Under the pieces are notes generated by a model. The model saw only the letters and a program-made list of their open reading frames with translations. It was not told the DNA's origin and searched no databases. From Alphaproteobacteria bacterium (GTDB lineage: Bacteria; Pseudomonadota; Alphaproteobacteria; Rhodospirillales; WMHbin7), in NCBI GenBank assembly GCA_015231795.1, contig JADGAX010000002.1, positions 496,001 to 560,000 of the forward strand: DNA of 64,000 bases, read 5' to 3'. This document shows positions 28,502 through 37,401 of this stretch, piece by piece. Numbering within the stretch: position 1 is the stretch's first letter; the number at the start of each line of letters is the position of its first letter. The translations under genes were made by a program, and so were the position numbers.

Positions 28502-29650
28502 GTGGTCAGCGGCTCAAACACCCTTGGATTGACCTGGGCCTTGTCCAGCCTGTCGGGCTATGGGGTCTATGGAACCCGCCTTGCCCTGTCCTGGCTCAAA
28601 AGCGGGCGCGGGCCGGTGGCGCTGTATCAAACCCCGCTGGCCTTGTCCCTCAATCCGCTGGAGGAGCGCCGTCTTGCCCTGTCCCTGGCGGCGGCAAAGC
28701 ACTTCGAAGCGTCAGAGGAACTGATCCGGCCCGCGCATCCCGTCTTGCACGGGCTGGGCAACGGCATGGCCATGCACCCCCTGTCCGATCGCGTGTGGGG
28801 CCAGCCCGACATCGGCTGCATCGCCTTCGAAGACACGCGTTTTTCGCCCCCCGAGATCGAACGCGCCAAAAGATTCGCCCGCCTGATCGCCATCTCGGCC
28901 TGGAACGCCCAATTGCTGAAGGGGCTGGGCTTCGAAAACGTCGTGCTGGCCCGCCAGGGCGTGTCGCCCGATCTGTTCCACCCCCGGCCCCGGCGCGGAA
29001 TGTTTGGCGAGCGTTTCGTCGTCTTCTCGGGCGGCAAGCTGGAATATCGCAAGGGCCAGGATATCGTCCTGGCGGCCTTTCGCCTGTTTCGCCAGCGCCA
29101 TCCCGAGGCGCTGTTGCTGACCGCTTGGCAAAGCCCGCATGCTGAAGACGCCAAAGCCTTCGAACTGGTTGGCCATGTCGCGGGCCTTCCGGAAAAGAAC
29201 GGGCAGGGCGGCCTAAGGATCGCCGACTGGGCCGCTGAAAACGGCGTGCCCGAAGAGTCCTTTATCGATCTGGGCTATGTGCCCAACGCCATGATGCCCG
29301 CCGTGCTGGGCGAATGCGACGCCGCCCTGTTTCCCAATCGCTGCGAGGGGGGAACCAATCTGGTCGCCATGGAATGTCTGGCCATGGGTTTGCCCACGAT
29401 CCTGGCGGCCAATACCGGACAAAAGGATGTGCTGGATCTGGTGGGCGGCGTGGCGCTGGGCAGGCAAGGCCCCGTCCTGCCCGCCCATCTTGGGGCGGGG
29501 GTCGATGGCTGGGGCGAATCGGACGTCGAGGAAGCGCTGGAGGCGCTGGAGGCGATATATCAAAAGCGCGAGCGCTGGCCCGAAACGGCTAGCAAGATGA
29601 TGACATGGGATTGGGATTCCCAGAACGAGCGGCTTTTTCAAGCTCTGTAG
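28502..29650 (+). CDS. GT4-like glycosyltransferase, paralogue 3 of 3
   Basis: 382 aa from the GTG at 28502, chosen because AGGAGG lies 7 bases upstream and the N-terminus (LGLTWALSSLSGYGVYG) then aligns with the two paralogues; an earlier start at 28412 would overlap gmd. Conserved blocks are FSGGKLEYRKGQD and RCEGGTNLVAMECLAMGLP. It is divergent from the gmd operon, so this copy, unlike the other two, sits in a sugar context. Its 3' end overlaps the convergent TPR gene by 62 bp. Confidence 0.85.
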   Translation: MVSGSNTLGLTWALSSLSGYGVYGTRLALSWLKSGRGPVALYQTPLALSLNPLEERRLALSLAAAKHFEASEELIRPAHPVLHGLGNGMAMHPLSDRVWGQPDIGCIAFEDTRFSPPEIERAKRFARLIAISAWNAQLLKGLGFENVVLARQGVSPDLFHPRPRRGMFGERFVVFSGGKLEYRKGQDIVLAAFRLFRQRHPEALLLTAWQSPHAEDAKAFELVGHVAGLPEKNGQGGLRIADWAAENGVPEESFIDLGYVPNAMMPAVLGECDAALFPNRCEGGTNLVAMECLAMGLPTILAANTGQKDVLDLVGGVALGRQGPVLPAHLGAGVDGWGESDVEEALEALEAIYQKRERWPETASKMMTWDWDSQNERLFQAL

Positions 29651-31022
29651 CCACCCGTTCGATCACGCCCGGCCAGTCGCCCGGCCTGGATTGGCGAAAC
29701 AGGCGCATCGTCGGGTACCAGGGCGTTGCCTCGCCCTCATGGCCCCAGCGCCAATCGGGCGCATAGGGAATCAGCGTCCAGACCGGACGGCCCAGCGCGC
29801 CAGCCAAATGGGCAGGCGCTGTATCGGCGCTGATCAACAGGTCAAGACCGGCGATGGCGTTGGCCGTGTCGCCAAGCTGGCGGATGGCGGGCGCCAGATC
29901 ACGCATGCCGACGGGCGGGCTTCCCTTGCCAATCTGCAGGGAATAGGCGCTGATCCCTGGCAAGGCCAGCAGAGGGGCTAGAAGATCGGGAGAGAGCGAG
30001 CGATTCTTGTCGTTGGCATGTCCCGCCCGCCCGGCCCAAACGAAGCCGACCTTAAAGTCGCCGTCCAAAGCCAAGGGTTCGTCCGCCGTCAGATAGGGAA
30101 CCTTGGCGAAAAGTTCTGGCGCCTCAAGCCCCAGCGCCAAGGGCAGCGACAACAGCGGGCAATAAGCATCGTGCAAAGGCAACGCTTGGCTTTCGTCTGC
30201 CGTTTCGCAAAGCGGCGCGAACAGGCTGTGCATCGCCCGGTCGCAGGCCAGGATCAGCTTACCCGCCTTCTGGGCCGCCAGGGGCAGCAGACGGGCGAAT
30301 TGAATGGCGTCGCCGAATCCTTGTTCGGCCATGACCAGCAGGGTTTCGCCGGGCATCGCTTGGCCCATCCAGCGCGGTTTGGGCGAGGGCAGGGCGGCGG
30401 GCAGGCGCACTTCATAGGCGGCAAATCCATCTCGCCAGCGGCCCATCGACAGCAAGGCATGGGCGCGGTTGAGCGCCGCCTCGCGTGATCCGGGGGCCAG
30501 CTTGAGCGCTTGGTCCAAAAAGGCGATGGCTTCCTGGGGCCTGCCGCTTTCTTGCAGGGCCAGGCCCAGATTGTTGAGAATCTGCCACTGTCCTGGACAT
30601 TCCAAGATCCCTTGGCGCAGAACGAGGATGGCCTCTTCATGACGGCCCTCGGCCAGCAGCAGGCTCGACCAATTGATCCTGGCCGCCAGGTGATCCGGCT
30701 TCAGCAGCAAGGCGCGCTTTAACCAAGTCGCCGCTTCGGACGCGGCACACATGGTCTTCAGAACCAGCCCCATCGTGGCGCAGTCTTGCGCGTCCAAAGG
30801 ATCGATCGCACTTTCCAACCCCTTCAGCGCCAGGTCGCTCTTGCCCTGGGACAAGCGGGCGGTCGCCAGATCGCAGCGATAGGAGGAAACGGCAGGGTCC
30901 AGCAAGGCGGCTTTGGCAAAGCAGCTTTCCGCCAGGGCGAAATCGCTTTGGCCATAGGCTTGGGCCGCCAGGGCCGCCGCCTGGGCGGCAAGCTGGCGAG
31001 AGGAAGGGGCGTGGTTGGTCAT
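29589..31022 (-). CDS. TPR protein with GT9/heptosyltransferase-like C-terminal domain
   Basis: 477 aa from ATG 31022 (MTNHAPSSRQ). It has an N-terminal run of about five to six TPR units (residues 1-200), then a transferase-like domain with LLVMAEQGFGDAIQFARLLP and ISADTAPAHLAGALGRPVW, the D-T-A-x-x-H motif intact, and the shared C-terminal DWRWGHEGEATPWYPTMRLFRQ region (seen in pieces also at 20928-22268). It is transcribed away from the flagellar hook operon. Donor and acceptor are unknown. Confidence 0.8.
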   Translation of the reverse strand: MTNHAPSSRQLAAQAAALAAQAYGQSDFALAESCFAKAALLDPAVSSYRCDLATARLSQGKSDLALKGLESAIDPLDAQDCATMGLVLKTMCAASEAATWLKRALLLKPDHLAARINWSSLLLAEGRHEEAILVLRQGILECPGQWQILNNLGLALQESGRPQEAIAFLDQALKLAPGSREAALNRAHALLSMGRWRDGFAAYEVRLPAALPSPKPRWMGQAMPGETLLVMAEQGFGDAIQFARLLPLAAQKAGKLILACDRAMHSLFAPLCETADESQALPLHDAYCPLLSLPLALGLEAPELFAKVPYLTADEPLALDGDFKVGFVWAGRAGHANDKNRSLSPDLLAPLLALPGISAYSLQIGKGSPPVGMRDLAPAIRQLGDTANAIAGLDLLISADTAPAHLAGALGRPVWTLIPYAPDWRWGHEGEATPWYPTMRLFRQSRPGDWPGVIERVATELEKAARSGNPNPMSSSC

Positions 31023-31183
31023 CGACGGCACCATAACCCATCCCGGACCCGGCACAAAATGCCGGGTTTGGAGGGGGGCTGGTGGCAGGAAGTGCCGCCC
31101 ACCAGGGTCATCTCAGCCCCGTCTATAAAAAAACATATAGCATAATCAGCGCTCTATAAGGCTTGTCGGGCGCTTGGCCGAGT

Positions 31184-31199
31184 TGGCCCGACCTTTGCT
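31184..31199 (+). promoter_or_regulatory. Sigma-54 (RpoN) promoter of the fliK-flgD-flgE operon
   Basis: TGGCCCGACCTTTGCT matches TGGCACG-N4-TTGCW in all the key positions: GG at 31185-31186 and GC at 31197-31198 with exactly 10 bases between. Transcription would start near 31210, 35 bases before fliK. Sigma-54 control of hook genes is known in several alphaproteobacteria. The activator site was not identified. Confidence 0.75.
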
Positions 31200-31244
31200 G
31201 AGTAAAAAGCCGACGTGTCACCGCGTGACTGAAGGACGAGAACC

Positions 31245-33068
31245 ATGCAGGTAAATCCCACAAAGTCGACCCAGGCGGCCAGCCCGCTCGACGGTTTGAT
31301 GGCAGAGAAAACCGCCGCCCAGTCGGCCGCCGAGGCATTTGCCGCGGTCTTGGCCAAGGCGGGGTTGAATGTGCAGGCGGGTGTGTCTGCCAGTCTGCAA
31401 GCGCCTGCCAGCTTGGCTCCGGTGATCGAAAAGCATCAGCGCATCGAGGTTCGCGACACGTCGCGCGATGAAGCCCGCCCGGCCAACGACAAGGCCGTGG
31501 CCCGCGGCCGCGATGAAGACAAGACAACCGGCCAGGAGCGCGCTCAGGAAGTGCGCCCCGAGGGCAAGCCCGCCGCCAAGGCGGATAAGAGCGACCGCGC
31601 CAACGACGAGCGCAAATCGGTCGAGCGCTCGGATGGCGCTTCCGAGGCTGGCGACGAAAATGTGGAAGCGGGCGGCGAGACGCAAGTCGTGGCCGATCAG
31701 TCTGGCGGCGAGGCCGGCGAGACCGTTGCGGCTGGAACCAACGACAAGGCGGCCATGGTGGCGGCGGTCGAGGAAAAGACGGCAGCGGTCATTGCCGTCA
31801 TGTCTGCTCAGCCGGTCGCGCAAGATCCGAAATTGACCAAGCTGAGCAATGAACAGACCGCCGATGCCGCGCAGACCCTTGTAACCGAGGGCGACGAAGG
31901 CGAGGTCGATGCCGCCCTGCTTCAGACCGGACGGGAAACCAAAGCCGAGGCCGGTCCCCAGACGCAGGCCAAGACCGTCTTCAACCAAGATGATGGGTTG
32001 GAAGAATTTGAGCAGGCGGTCATCTCGCTGCGCCCTGCCACCGCCAACGCCAACGCCGCCAAAACGGCGCAGACGGGTGAACAGGCAGCGGAGACGCAGA
32101 ATGTCGCCAATCCCGAAGCCGACCGCCAAGCCGCCATGCTGTCTCGCATCGTAGGCGAGCGCGGCCAGGTTTCGATCGAGTCGGCGGGCAAGAACGCCCA
32201 GCCCGTTTCGCAGCCCAGCAGCATGTTGACGACCGGCCTGCTGGCCGTCGAAACCCAAACCCAAGAAGCCGTTGCGGGAGCCGAGGGCGGTTTCTCGAAC
32301 GGCACCGATCTGGGCGGGGGCATGGCGCAGAACGGATCAGGCAAGAACGCCAACGCCGCCCAGGCGGCGATGCCTGCCAATGCCCAGTTGGGCGCTGGCG
32401 TGGCCGCGACGGCGCAGACTCAGTCGGGCGGTTTCTCGGCGGCGCTGGTCGGCGCCCAGGCGGGGGCAGGCGACGGCGGAGCGGAAATTCAGGGCGTTCA
32501 GGGCGCGCAGGGCAGCCAGTCGGCCTCCAGCGCCCAGCAGGCTTCGAACGGTTTGGCCCAGGCGCAGACGCCGCAAGAAGCGCGCGCCGCCAATGCGGCC
32601 CAGGCCGCCGAAAAGCCGCACGAGGTCAAACAGCCCGTGCCCGCCAAAGAGATCATGGATCAGATCAATGTTCAGATCAGCAAGGCGGCCAAGGAAGGTC
32701 TGGACAAAATCACCGTGCAGATGCGCCCCGAGGCGCTGGGCCGGGTCGAAGTGCAGCTGAAGCTGGGCACAGACGGACAATTGAGCGCCCTGATCGTGGC
32801 CGACAAGGCGGAAACGTTGGAGGCCTTGAAGCGTGACGCGTCGCAGCTGGAAAAATCGCTGGCAGACGCCGGATTCAAGACCGACCAAGGTTCGCTGCAA
32901 TTCAGCCTGCGCGGCGAGCAGCAGGGCAATCAGCAGAAAGCCGAAGGCGGCAAGGGCCTGAACGGGTTCGAGCGCGGCCAGGCGTTGGACGAAGCCAGCG
33001 CCGAGGAAACCATCGCACAGTCCCGTCCGCGCGCCTCGTCGCGTTCCGGCGTCGACATCAGCGTGTAA
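31245..33068 (+). CDS. fliK: Flagellar hook-length control protein FliK
   Basis: 607 aa. The long N-terminal two thirds is Ala/Gln/Glu-rich and low in complexity, as expected for a secreted molecular ruler. The conserved C-terminal domain (about 465-560) contains DKITVQMRPEALGRVEVQLKL and LSALIVADKAETLEALKRD, which switches the export gate from hook to filament substrates. It is first gene of the operon with flgD and flgE. The N-terminal part is weakly conserved; the call rests on the C-terminal domain and gene order. Confidence 0.9.
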   Translation: MQVNPTKSTQAASPLDGLMAEKTAAQSAAEAFAAVLAKAGLNVQAGVSASLQAPASLAPVIEKHQRIEVRDTSRDEARPANDKAVARGRDEDKTTGQERAQEVRPEGKPAAKADKSDRANDERKSVERSDGASEAGDENVEAGGETQVVADQSGGEAGETVAAGTNDKAAMVAAVEEKTAAVIAVMSAQPVAQDPKLTKLSNEQTADAAQTLVTEGDEGEVDAALLQTGRETKAEAGPQTQAKTVFNQDDGLEEFEQAVISLRPATANANAAKTAQTGEQAAETQNVANPEADRQAAMLSRIVGERGQVSIESAGKNAQPVSQPSSMLTTGLLAVETQTQEAVAGAEGGFSNGTDLGGGMAQNGSGKNANAAQAAMPANAQLGAGVAATAQTQSGGFSAALVGAQAGAGDGGAEIQGVQGAQGSQSASSAQQASNGLAQAQTPQEARAANAAQAAEKPHEVKQPVPAKEIMDQINVQISKAAKEGLDKITVQMRPEALGRVEVQLKLGTDGQLSALIVADKAETLEALKRDASQLEKSLADAGFKTDQGSLQFSLRGEQQGNQQKAEGGKGLNGFERGQALDEASAEETIAQSRPRASSRSGVDISV

Positions 33069-33079
33069 GGAAAACGACC

Positions 33080-33760
33080 ATGACGACCACAAACAACATT
33101 CTTGGAACCGGCCAGGGCACGGGCGTCGCCGAGGCGACCAAGGCTTCGAAGGCCAAGGACCAACTGGCCGCCGACATGAACCAGTTCCTGACCCTGCTGA
33201 CGACGCAGCTGGCCAATCAAGACCCGCTGTCGCCCATGGACTCGACCGAATTCACCAATCAGTTGGTGCAGTACGCCAACGTCGAACAGAACATCCAGAC
33301 CAACGAAAACCTGGAAAATCTGATCGCCGTGCAGCAGTCGGCCATGACGCTGTCCAGCGCCAACTACATCGGCAAGACGGTCAGCGTGGCCACCGACGTG
33401 TTGCCGCTGCAGGGCGGCAAGGCCACCTTCGGCTACAGTTTCGACGCCGTGCCCGAACAGGCGACGGTGGTGATCACCAACAGTTCCGGCAATATCGTGA
33501 AAGTGCTGTCGCCCGACCTGGCGGAAGGCACGCATGCCGTGGAATGGGACGGCAAGGACGACAATGGCACGCAGCTCGCCGACGGCGCCTACAAGGTTCA
33601 GATCATGGCGCTCAAGGCGAATGGCGACGCCGTCACTTCCGACGTCGTGGTTACGGGCAAGGTGACCGGCGTTTCCGTCTATGGCGGCGAAGTCACTTTG
33701 AAAATGGGCAGCGCCTCGGCGTCGCTTGCGGATGTTCAGTCGATCGATCAGTCCTTGTAA
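33080..33760 (+). CDS. flgD: Flagellar hook assembly protein FlgD
   Basis: 226 aa, 11 bp after fliK, with AAGGAAAA upstream. The conserved N-terminal MNQFLTLLTTQLANQDPLSP (about 34-53) is diagnostic of the hook cap scaffold, followed by FlgD Ig/tudor-like domains with VEWDGKDDNGTQLADGAYK (about 154-172). It caps the growing hook while FlgE is added. Confidence 0.95.
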   Translation: MTTTNNILGTGQGTGVAEATKASKAKDQLAADMNQFLTLLTTQLANQDPLSPMDSTEFTNQLVQYANVEQNIQTNENLENLIAVQQSAMTLSSANYIGKTVSVATDVLPLQGGKATFGYSFDAVPEQATVVITNSSGNIVKVLSPDLAEGTHAVEWDGKDDNGTQLADGAYKVQIMALKANGDAVTSDVVVTGKVTGVSVYGGEVTLKMGSASASLADVQSIDQSL

Positions 33761-33793
33761 GGACCGCTCAGGATTAGGATTTAGGAGGGTAAA

Positions 33794-35650
33794 ATGAGCC
33801 TCTACGGTGCACTTTTCTCGGGCGTTTCCGGCCTCTCGTCGCAAGCCAGCGCCATGGGCGCCATCTCGGACAACGTGACCAACGTCAATACGATTGGCTA
33901 CAAGGGAACCAAGGTCAACTTTCAGACCCTGATCACCAAGCAGGTGTCGCTGACCAAATATTCGCCGGGCGGCGTGCAGTCAAAGCCCAGGGCGCAGATC
34001 GACGTGCAAGGTCTGCTGCAGTCCACCTCCTCGGCCACCGACATCGGCATGTCGGGCCAGGGCTTCTTCGTGGTCAACGCGGTGTCCGATCCGGCGGCCG
34101 CATCGGGCGGCTTCTTCGGCTATACGCGCGCTGGCAGCTTCAAGGCGGACAAGCAGGGATTCTTGCAAAACGCCTCGGGCTTCTTTCTTCAGGGCTGGCC
34201 TCTGATCCGCGCCACCTCGTCGGCGCCCGCCTCCTCGATCCTGACCATCGAGGACACCAACTACATGCGGTCCTACATCAATGACGACGGCACCTATCAC
34301 TACGTCAACGCCAATATCGTCAGTCCGCAGGAACTGAAGGGGCTGAACCTGAACACCATCGGCGGCACGGCCACCGCCACCGCCGCCATCCGCATGGGCG
34401 CCAACTTGCCTTCCGAGGATCCGATTTACGATCCGACCTCGCCCGACAACGGCGGCCAGCATCAGACCAGCATTCTGATCTACGATTCATTGGGCAATCC
34501 GCACAATACGGATTTCACCTGGACCAAGACGGCGACCAACACCTGGAACATCGAGGCGGCGCCGCCCCCGAACTCCACGGTCATCACGGCACAGTTCGTC
34601 GATGGCGCTGGCACCACGACGAACTATTGGTCGCAGGGTCAGATCGAATTCGCGGGCGATTTTTCAAGCTCGGCGATCACCGGCATCAACGGCGACAGCA
34701 TTCAGATCAACGGCACCTCCTACGATTTCTCGTCGGCCGACTCGCCTTGCTCGACCGGCCTGATCGAAATCGGCGGCTGCAACAGCTGGGGCGACCTGGT
34801 GGCGCGCATCAAGACCGCCATCGACTTCTCGGAAGCGGCGGCCACCACCTCCTACAACGGCTATCAAGACAATGCCGGGCGCTTCTTCCAGGACGGCGCT
34901 TCGACCAACCGCCTTCTGATCCGTCAATTTTCGACCCAGGCCGCTGTTTCGATTGCGGGAGCGGTCGACGCGACCAGCAACGGGCTGGCCCTCTATCTGC
35001 GCCAGTACAGCCAGTGCAACACGACCGACGGCACCAGCTATTCGGTTCAGTTGCTGGATGCAGGCGCGAACTTCTACGACCAGAGCACCATCGACTTCAA
35101 CGGCAACGGCACGCCCGACAACATCAACGTCAATACGCTGGACATCCGCTGGGCCAACGGCGCCCAGAACATGGACGGCGCGACCAGTTCGAAGCCCAGC
35201 ATCTTCCTGGGCAACCAGAATCTGGCAGACGGCATGACGCAGCTGTCGGGCAACTATCAGGTCACCTATATCACCCAGGACGGCGCCAAGTTCGGCAACT
35301 TCTCGGGCGTGTCGATCGGCGACGACGGCGTGGTGACCGCCCTGTTCGACAACGGCGTGCGCCGCCCGGTGTACCAGATCCCGGTGGCTACCTTCGTCAA
35401 TCCGAACGGCATGGAATCGCTGACCGGCAACACCTTCATCGAAACCGACACATCGGGTGCCTACACCCTGCGCTCGGCCAAGGAAGCGGGTGCAGGCTCC
35501 ATCGCCTCGGCCTCGTTGGAATCCTCCACCGTCGATCTTGGCGAGGAATTCACCAACATGATCGTAACCCAGCGCGCCTATTCCGCCTCGGCCAAGATCA
35601 TCACCACCTCCGACCAGATGCTGGACGAATTGGTCAACATCAAGCGCTAA
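33794..35650 (+). CDS. flgE: Flagellar hook protein FlgE
   Basis: 618 aa with a strong ribosome site (AGGAGG) upstream. The N-terminal helix LYGALFSGVSGLSSQASAM and NVTNVNTIGYKG motif, and the C-terminal NMIVTQRAYSASAKIITTSD, are the flagellar rod/hook axial signatures. It is longer than the roughly 400-residue enterobacterial protein because of a large surface-exposed central region (about 200-480), which includes an unusual Cys pair (DSPCSTGLIEIGGCNSW). This surface region is a possible glycosylation target in this gene setting, but that is inference only. Confidence 0.93.
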   Translation: MSLYGALFSGVSGLSSQASAMGAISDNVTNVNTIGYKGTKVNFQTLITKQVSLTKYSPGGVQSKPRAQIDVQGLLQSTSSATDIGMSGQGFFVVNAVSDPAAASGGFFGYTRAGSFKADKQGFLQNASGFFLQGWPLIRATSSAPASSILTIEDTNYMRSYINDDGTYHYVNANIVSPQELKGLNLNTIGGTATATAAIRMGANLPSEDPIYDPTSPDNGGQHQTSILIYDSLGNPHNTDFTWTKTATNTWNIEAAPPPNSTVITAQFVDGAGTTTNYWSQGQIEFAGDFSSSAITGINGDSIQINGTSYDFSSADSPCSTGLIEIGGCNSWGDLVARIKTAIDFSEAAATTSYNGYQDNAGRFFQDGASTNRLLIRQFSTQAAVSIAGAVDATSNGLALYLRQYSQCNTTDGTSYSVQLLDAGANFYDQSTIDFNGNGTPDNINVNTLDIRWANGAQNMDGATSSKPSIFLGNQNLADGMTQLSGNYQVTYITQDGAKFGNFSGVSIGDDGVVTALFDNGVRRPVYQIPVATFVNPNGMESLTGNTFIETDTSGAYTLRSAKEAGAGSIASASLESSTVDLGEEFTNMIVTQRAYSASAKIITTSDQMLDELVNIKR

Positions 35651-35669
35651 GTTTAGCCGCCAGCCTTCA

Positions 35670-35704
35670 GCCGTCAGTCATCAGCCAAGCTGATGGCTGA
35701 CGGC
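35670..35704 (+). terminator. Hairpin terminator after flgE
   Basis: A 16-bp stem with one G-U pair: GCCGTCAGTCATCAGC (35670-35685) against 35689-35704, loop CAA, followed by the T-rich CTTCTT. It lies 20 bases after the flgE stop and ends 23 bases before the next gene, so it should end the hook operon transcript. Confidence 0.75.
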
Positions 35705-35727
35705 CTTCTTATGGTCTAAGATGGGCC

Positions 35728-37401
35728 ATGACAAATTCCAGCCAACAGATGCAAGCCGCCATCGCCGCTTATCAGGAAGGCCTGCGCGATCAGGCCGAGG
35801 CGCTGGCAAGGCGCGTCCTGGACGTCGATCCTTTAAACCTCCATGCCCTGACCCTATTGGGTTCCATCTTGTGCGAAACCGGCCAGCGCGCGGATGGGCT
35901 GGCGCATTTGGCCAGGGCCTTTGACTTGGCGGCCCATGACGCCACCGTCGCACTGGCTTATGGCAAGGCGCTCAGGGAAGAGGAGAAGTTCACAGAGGCC
36001 GAGGCGGTGCTGGCCAAAGCGGCGGAATTGGCGCCCGAAGACGGTGGCATCCTGGCCGAGCATGGCATGAGCCTGCGCGACCTGATGCGCCTGGACGAGG
36101 CCGAGGCGCGTTTGCGTGCCGCCGTGGCCCTGCCAAGCGGCGGGCCGCGAAAATATGCCGGGCTGGGGCTGATTCTGTTCGAGACTGGAAGACCCGACGA
36201 ATCGGCCGCCTTCATGAGCCAAGCGGCCAAGCTGATTCCGGACGACCCCGAAATTCTGACTCATCTGGCCCTGGCGCTGCAGGATCTGGGGCGCGCCTTC
36301 GAAGCGGAATCGCTGTTTCGCCGCGTGCTTGAGTTGGCGCCCCAGGGCGATCACGAGGAAGCTAGGCGTCAGCGCGGCGTCTATACCGGCAATCTGGCGC
36401 TCAATCTTTTGTCCCTGGGAAAGATCGCCGAAGGATGGGACCTGTTCGAGGCAAGGGCGGCATTCCCCAATTGGAAACGCAGCCAGCGGCGCTATCCGGC
36501 GCCGCTCTGGAGCGGTCAGCGCTACGATGGACAGACCCTGTTGGCTTGGCGCGAACAGGGGTTGGGCGACGAAATCCGCATGGGTAGCTGCGTTCGCCAA
36601 TTGGCGCAGCTGGGCGGCCAACTGGTGTTGGATTGCGATTCCAGGCTTGAGGCACTTTACCGGCGCTCGTTTCCAGACATATCGGTGCGCGAAGCCGGGC
36701 CGCACGGCGATTTGAAATTCGACCTGCATGTGCCCATCGCCTCGCTGCCGCGCTTTTTCAGACGCCGCCTTGAAGATTTTCCAGGCCCCGTCGCCTATTT
36801 GAAACCCGATCCCATCCTGGTCGAGAAGTGGCAAGCCAGGCTTGCCGCCCTGCCCGGCAAGATCAAGGCGGGCATCTGCTGGAAAACGGGGGTCACCGCC
36901 TCGCACCGCTTATGGAACATCTCGAGTCTTGAAAGCTGGCGGCCCTTGCTGAGCATGCAAGACGTCGCCTTCGTCAATCTGCAATATGGCGATTGCGAAG
37001 AGGAACTACGCGCCGCCGAGGCCGCGCAGGGCATTACCGTCCATCGCTGGCCCGATCTTGATCTTCGCAACGATCTAGAAAATATCGTGGCGCTGATCAA
37101 GGCGCTTGATCTGGTGATCACGGTGGGAACGGCGGTCAACGATCTGGCAGGCTCGGTTGGCTGCGACACTTGGCTGATCTTGAAGACGCCGCATTACGAC
37201 ATGATGGGAACCGACCGATATCCCTGGTATCCGGCCACGCGCGTCTTTCCAAGGCCCTGGAATCTCGATTGGTCGCGGGCGATGGCCCGCGTCGCCATGG
37301 CCATGCGGGAACGGTTGGGCGAAGAGTCGGGGCGCAACGCGTCCTGCCCCTGCGGCTCGGGCAAGCGCTTCAAACATTGCTGCGGGGCGGAAGGGCTTTG
37401 A
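35728..37401 (+). CDS. TPR protein with degenerate GT9-like domain and C-terminal SEC-C zinc motif
   Basis: 557 aa. Five to six TPR units (residues 1-210) are followed by a transferase-like domain with LLAWREQGLGDEIRMGSC and VITVGTAVNDLAGSVG, where the D-T-A-x-x-H of active GT9 proteins has become G-T-A-V-N-D. The last 21 residues are a SEC-C zinc-binding motif, C540-x-C542-x8-C551-C552, the type found at the end of SecA. Such a fusion might bring the protein to SecB or ribosomal partners; this is speculative. It starts just after the flgE terminator. The end overlaps the convergent gene by 32 bp. Confidence 0.78.
   Translation: MTNSSQQMQAAIAAYQEGLRDQAEALARRVLDVDPLNLHALTLLGSILCETGQRADGLAHLARAFDLAAHDATVALAYGKALREEEKFTEAEAVLAKAAELAPEDGGILAEHGMSLRDLMRLDEAEARLRAAVALPSGGPRKYAGLGLILFETGRPDESAAFMSQAAKLIPDDPEILTHLALALQDLGRAFEAESLFRRVLELAPQGDHEEARRQRGVYTGNLALNLLSLGKIAEGWDLFEARAAFPNWKRSQRRYPAPLWSGQRYDGQTLLAWREQGLGDEIRMGSCVRQLAQLGGQLVLDCDSRLEALYRRSFPDISVREAGPHGDLKFDLHVPIASLPRFFRRRLEDFPGPVAYLKPDPILVEKWQARLAALPGKIKAGICWKTGVTASHRLWNISSLESWRPLLSMQDVAFVNLQYGDCEEELRAAEAAQGITVHRWPDLDLRNDLENIVALIKALDLVITVGTAVNDLAGSVGCDTWLILKTPHYDMMGTDRYPWYPATRVFPRPWNLDWSRAMARVAMAMRERLGEESGRNASCPCGSGKRFKHCCGAEGL

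Noticed and set aside
31079..31107. TGGCAGGAAGTGCCG as a second sigma-54 promoter or terminator
   Set aside because: The GC of the -12 element is out of register and no T-tract follows the CTGGTGG...CCACCAG stem. It is only a hairpin of unknown use.
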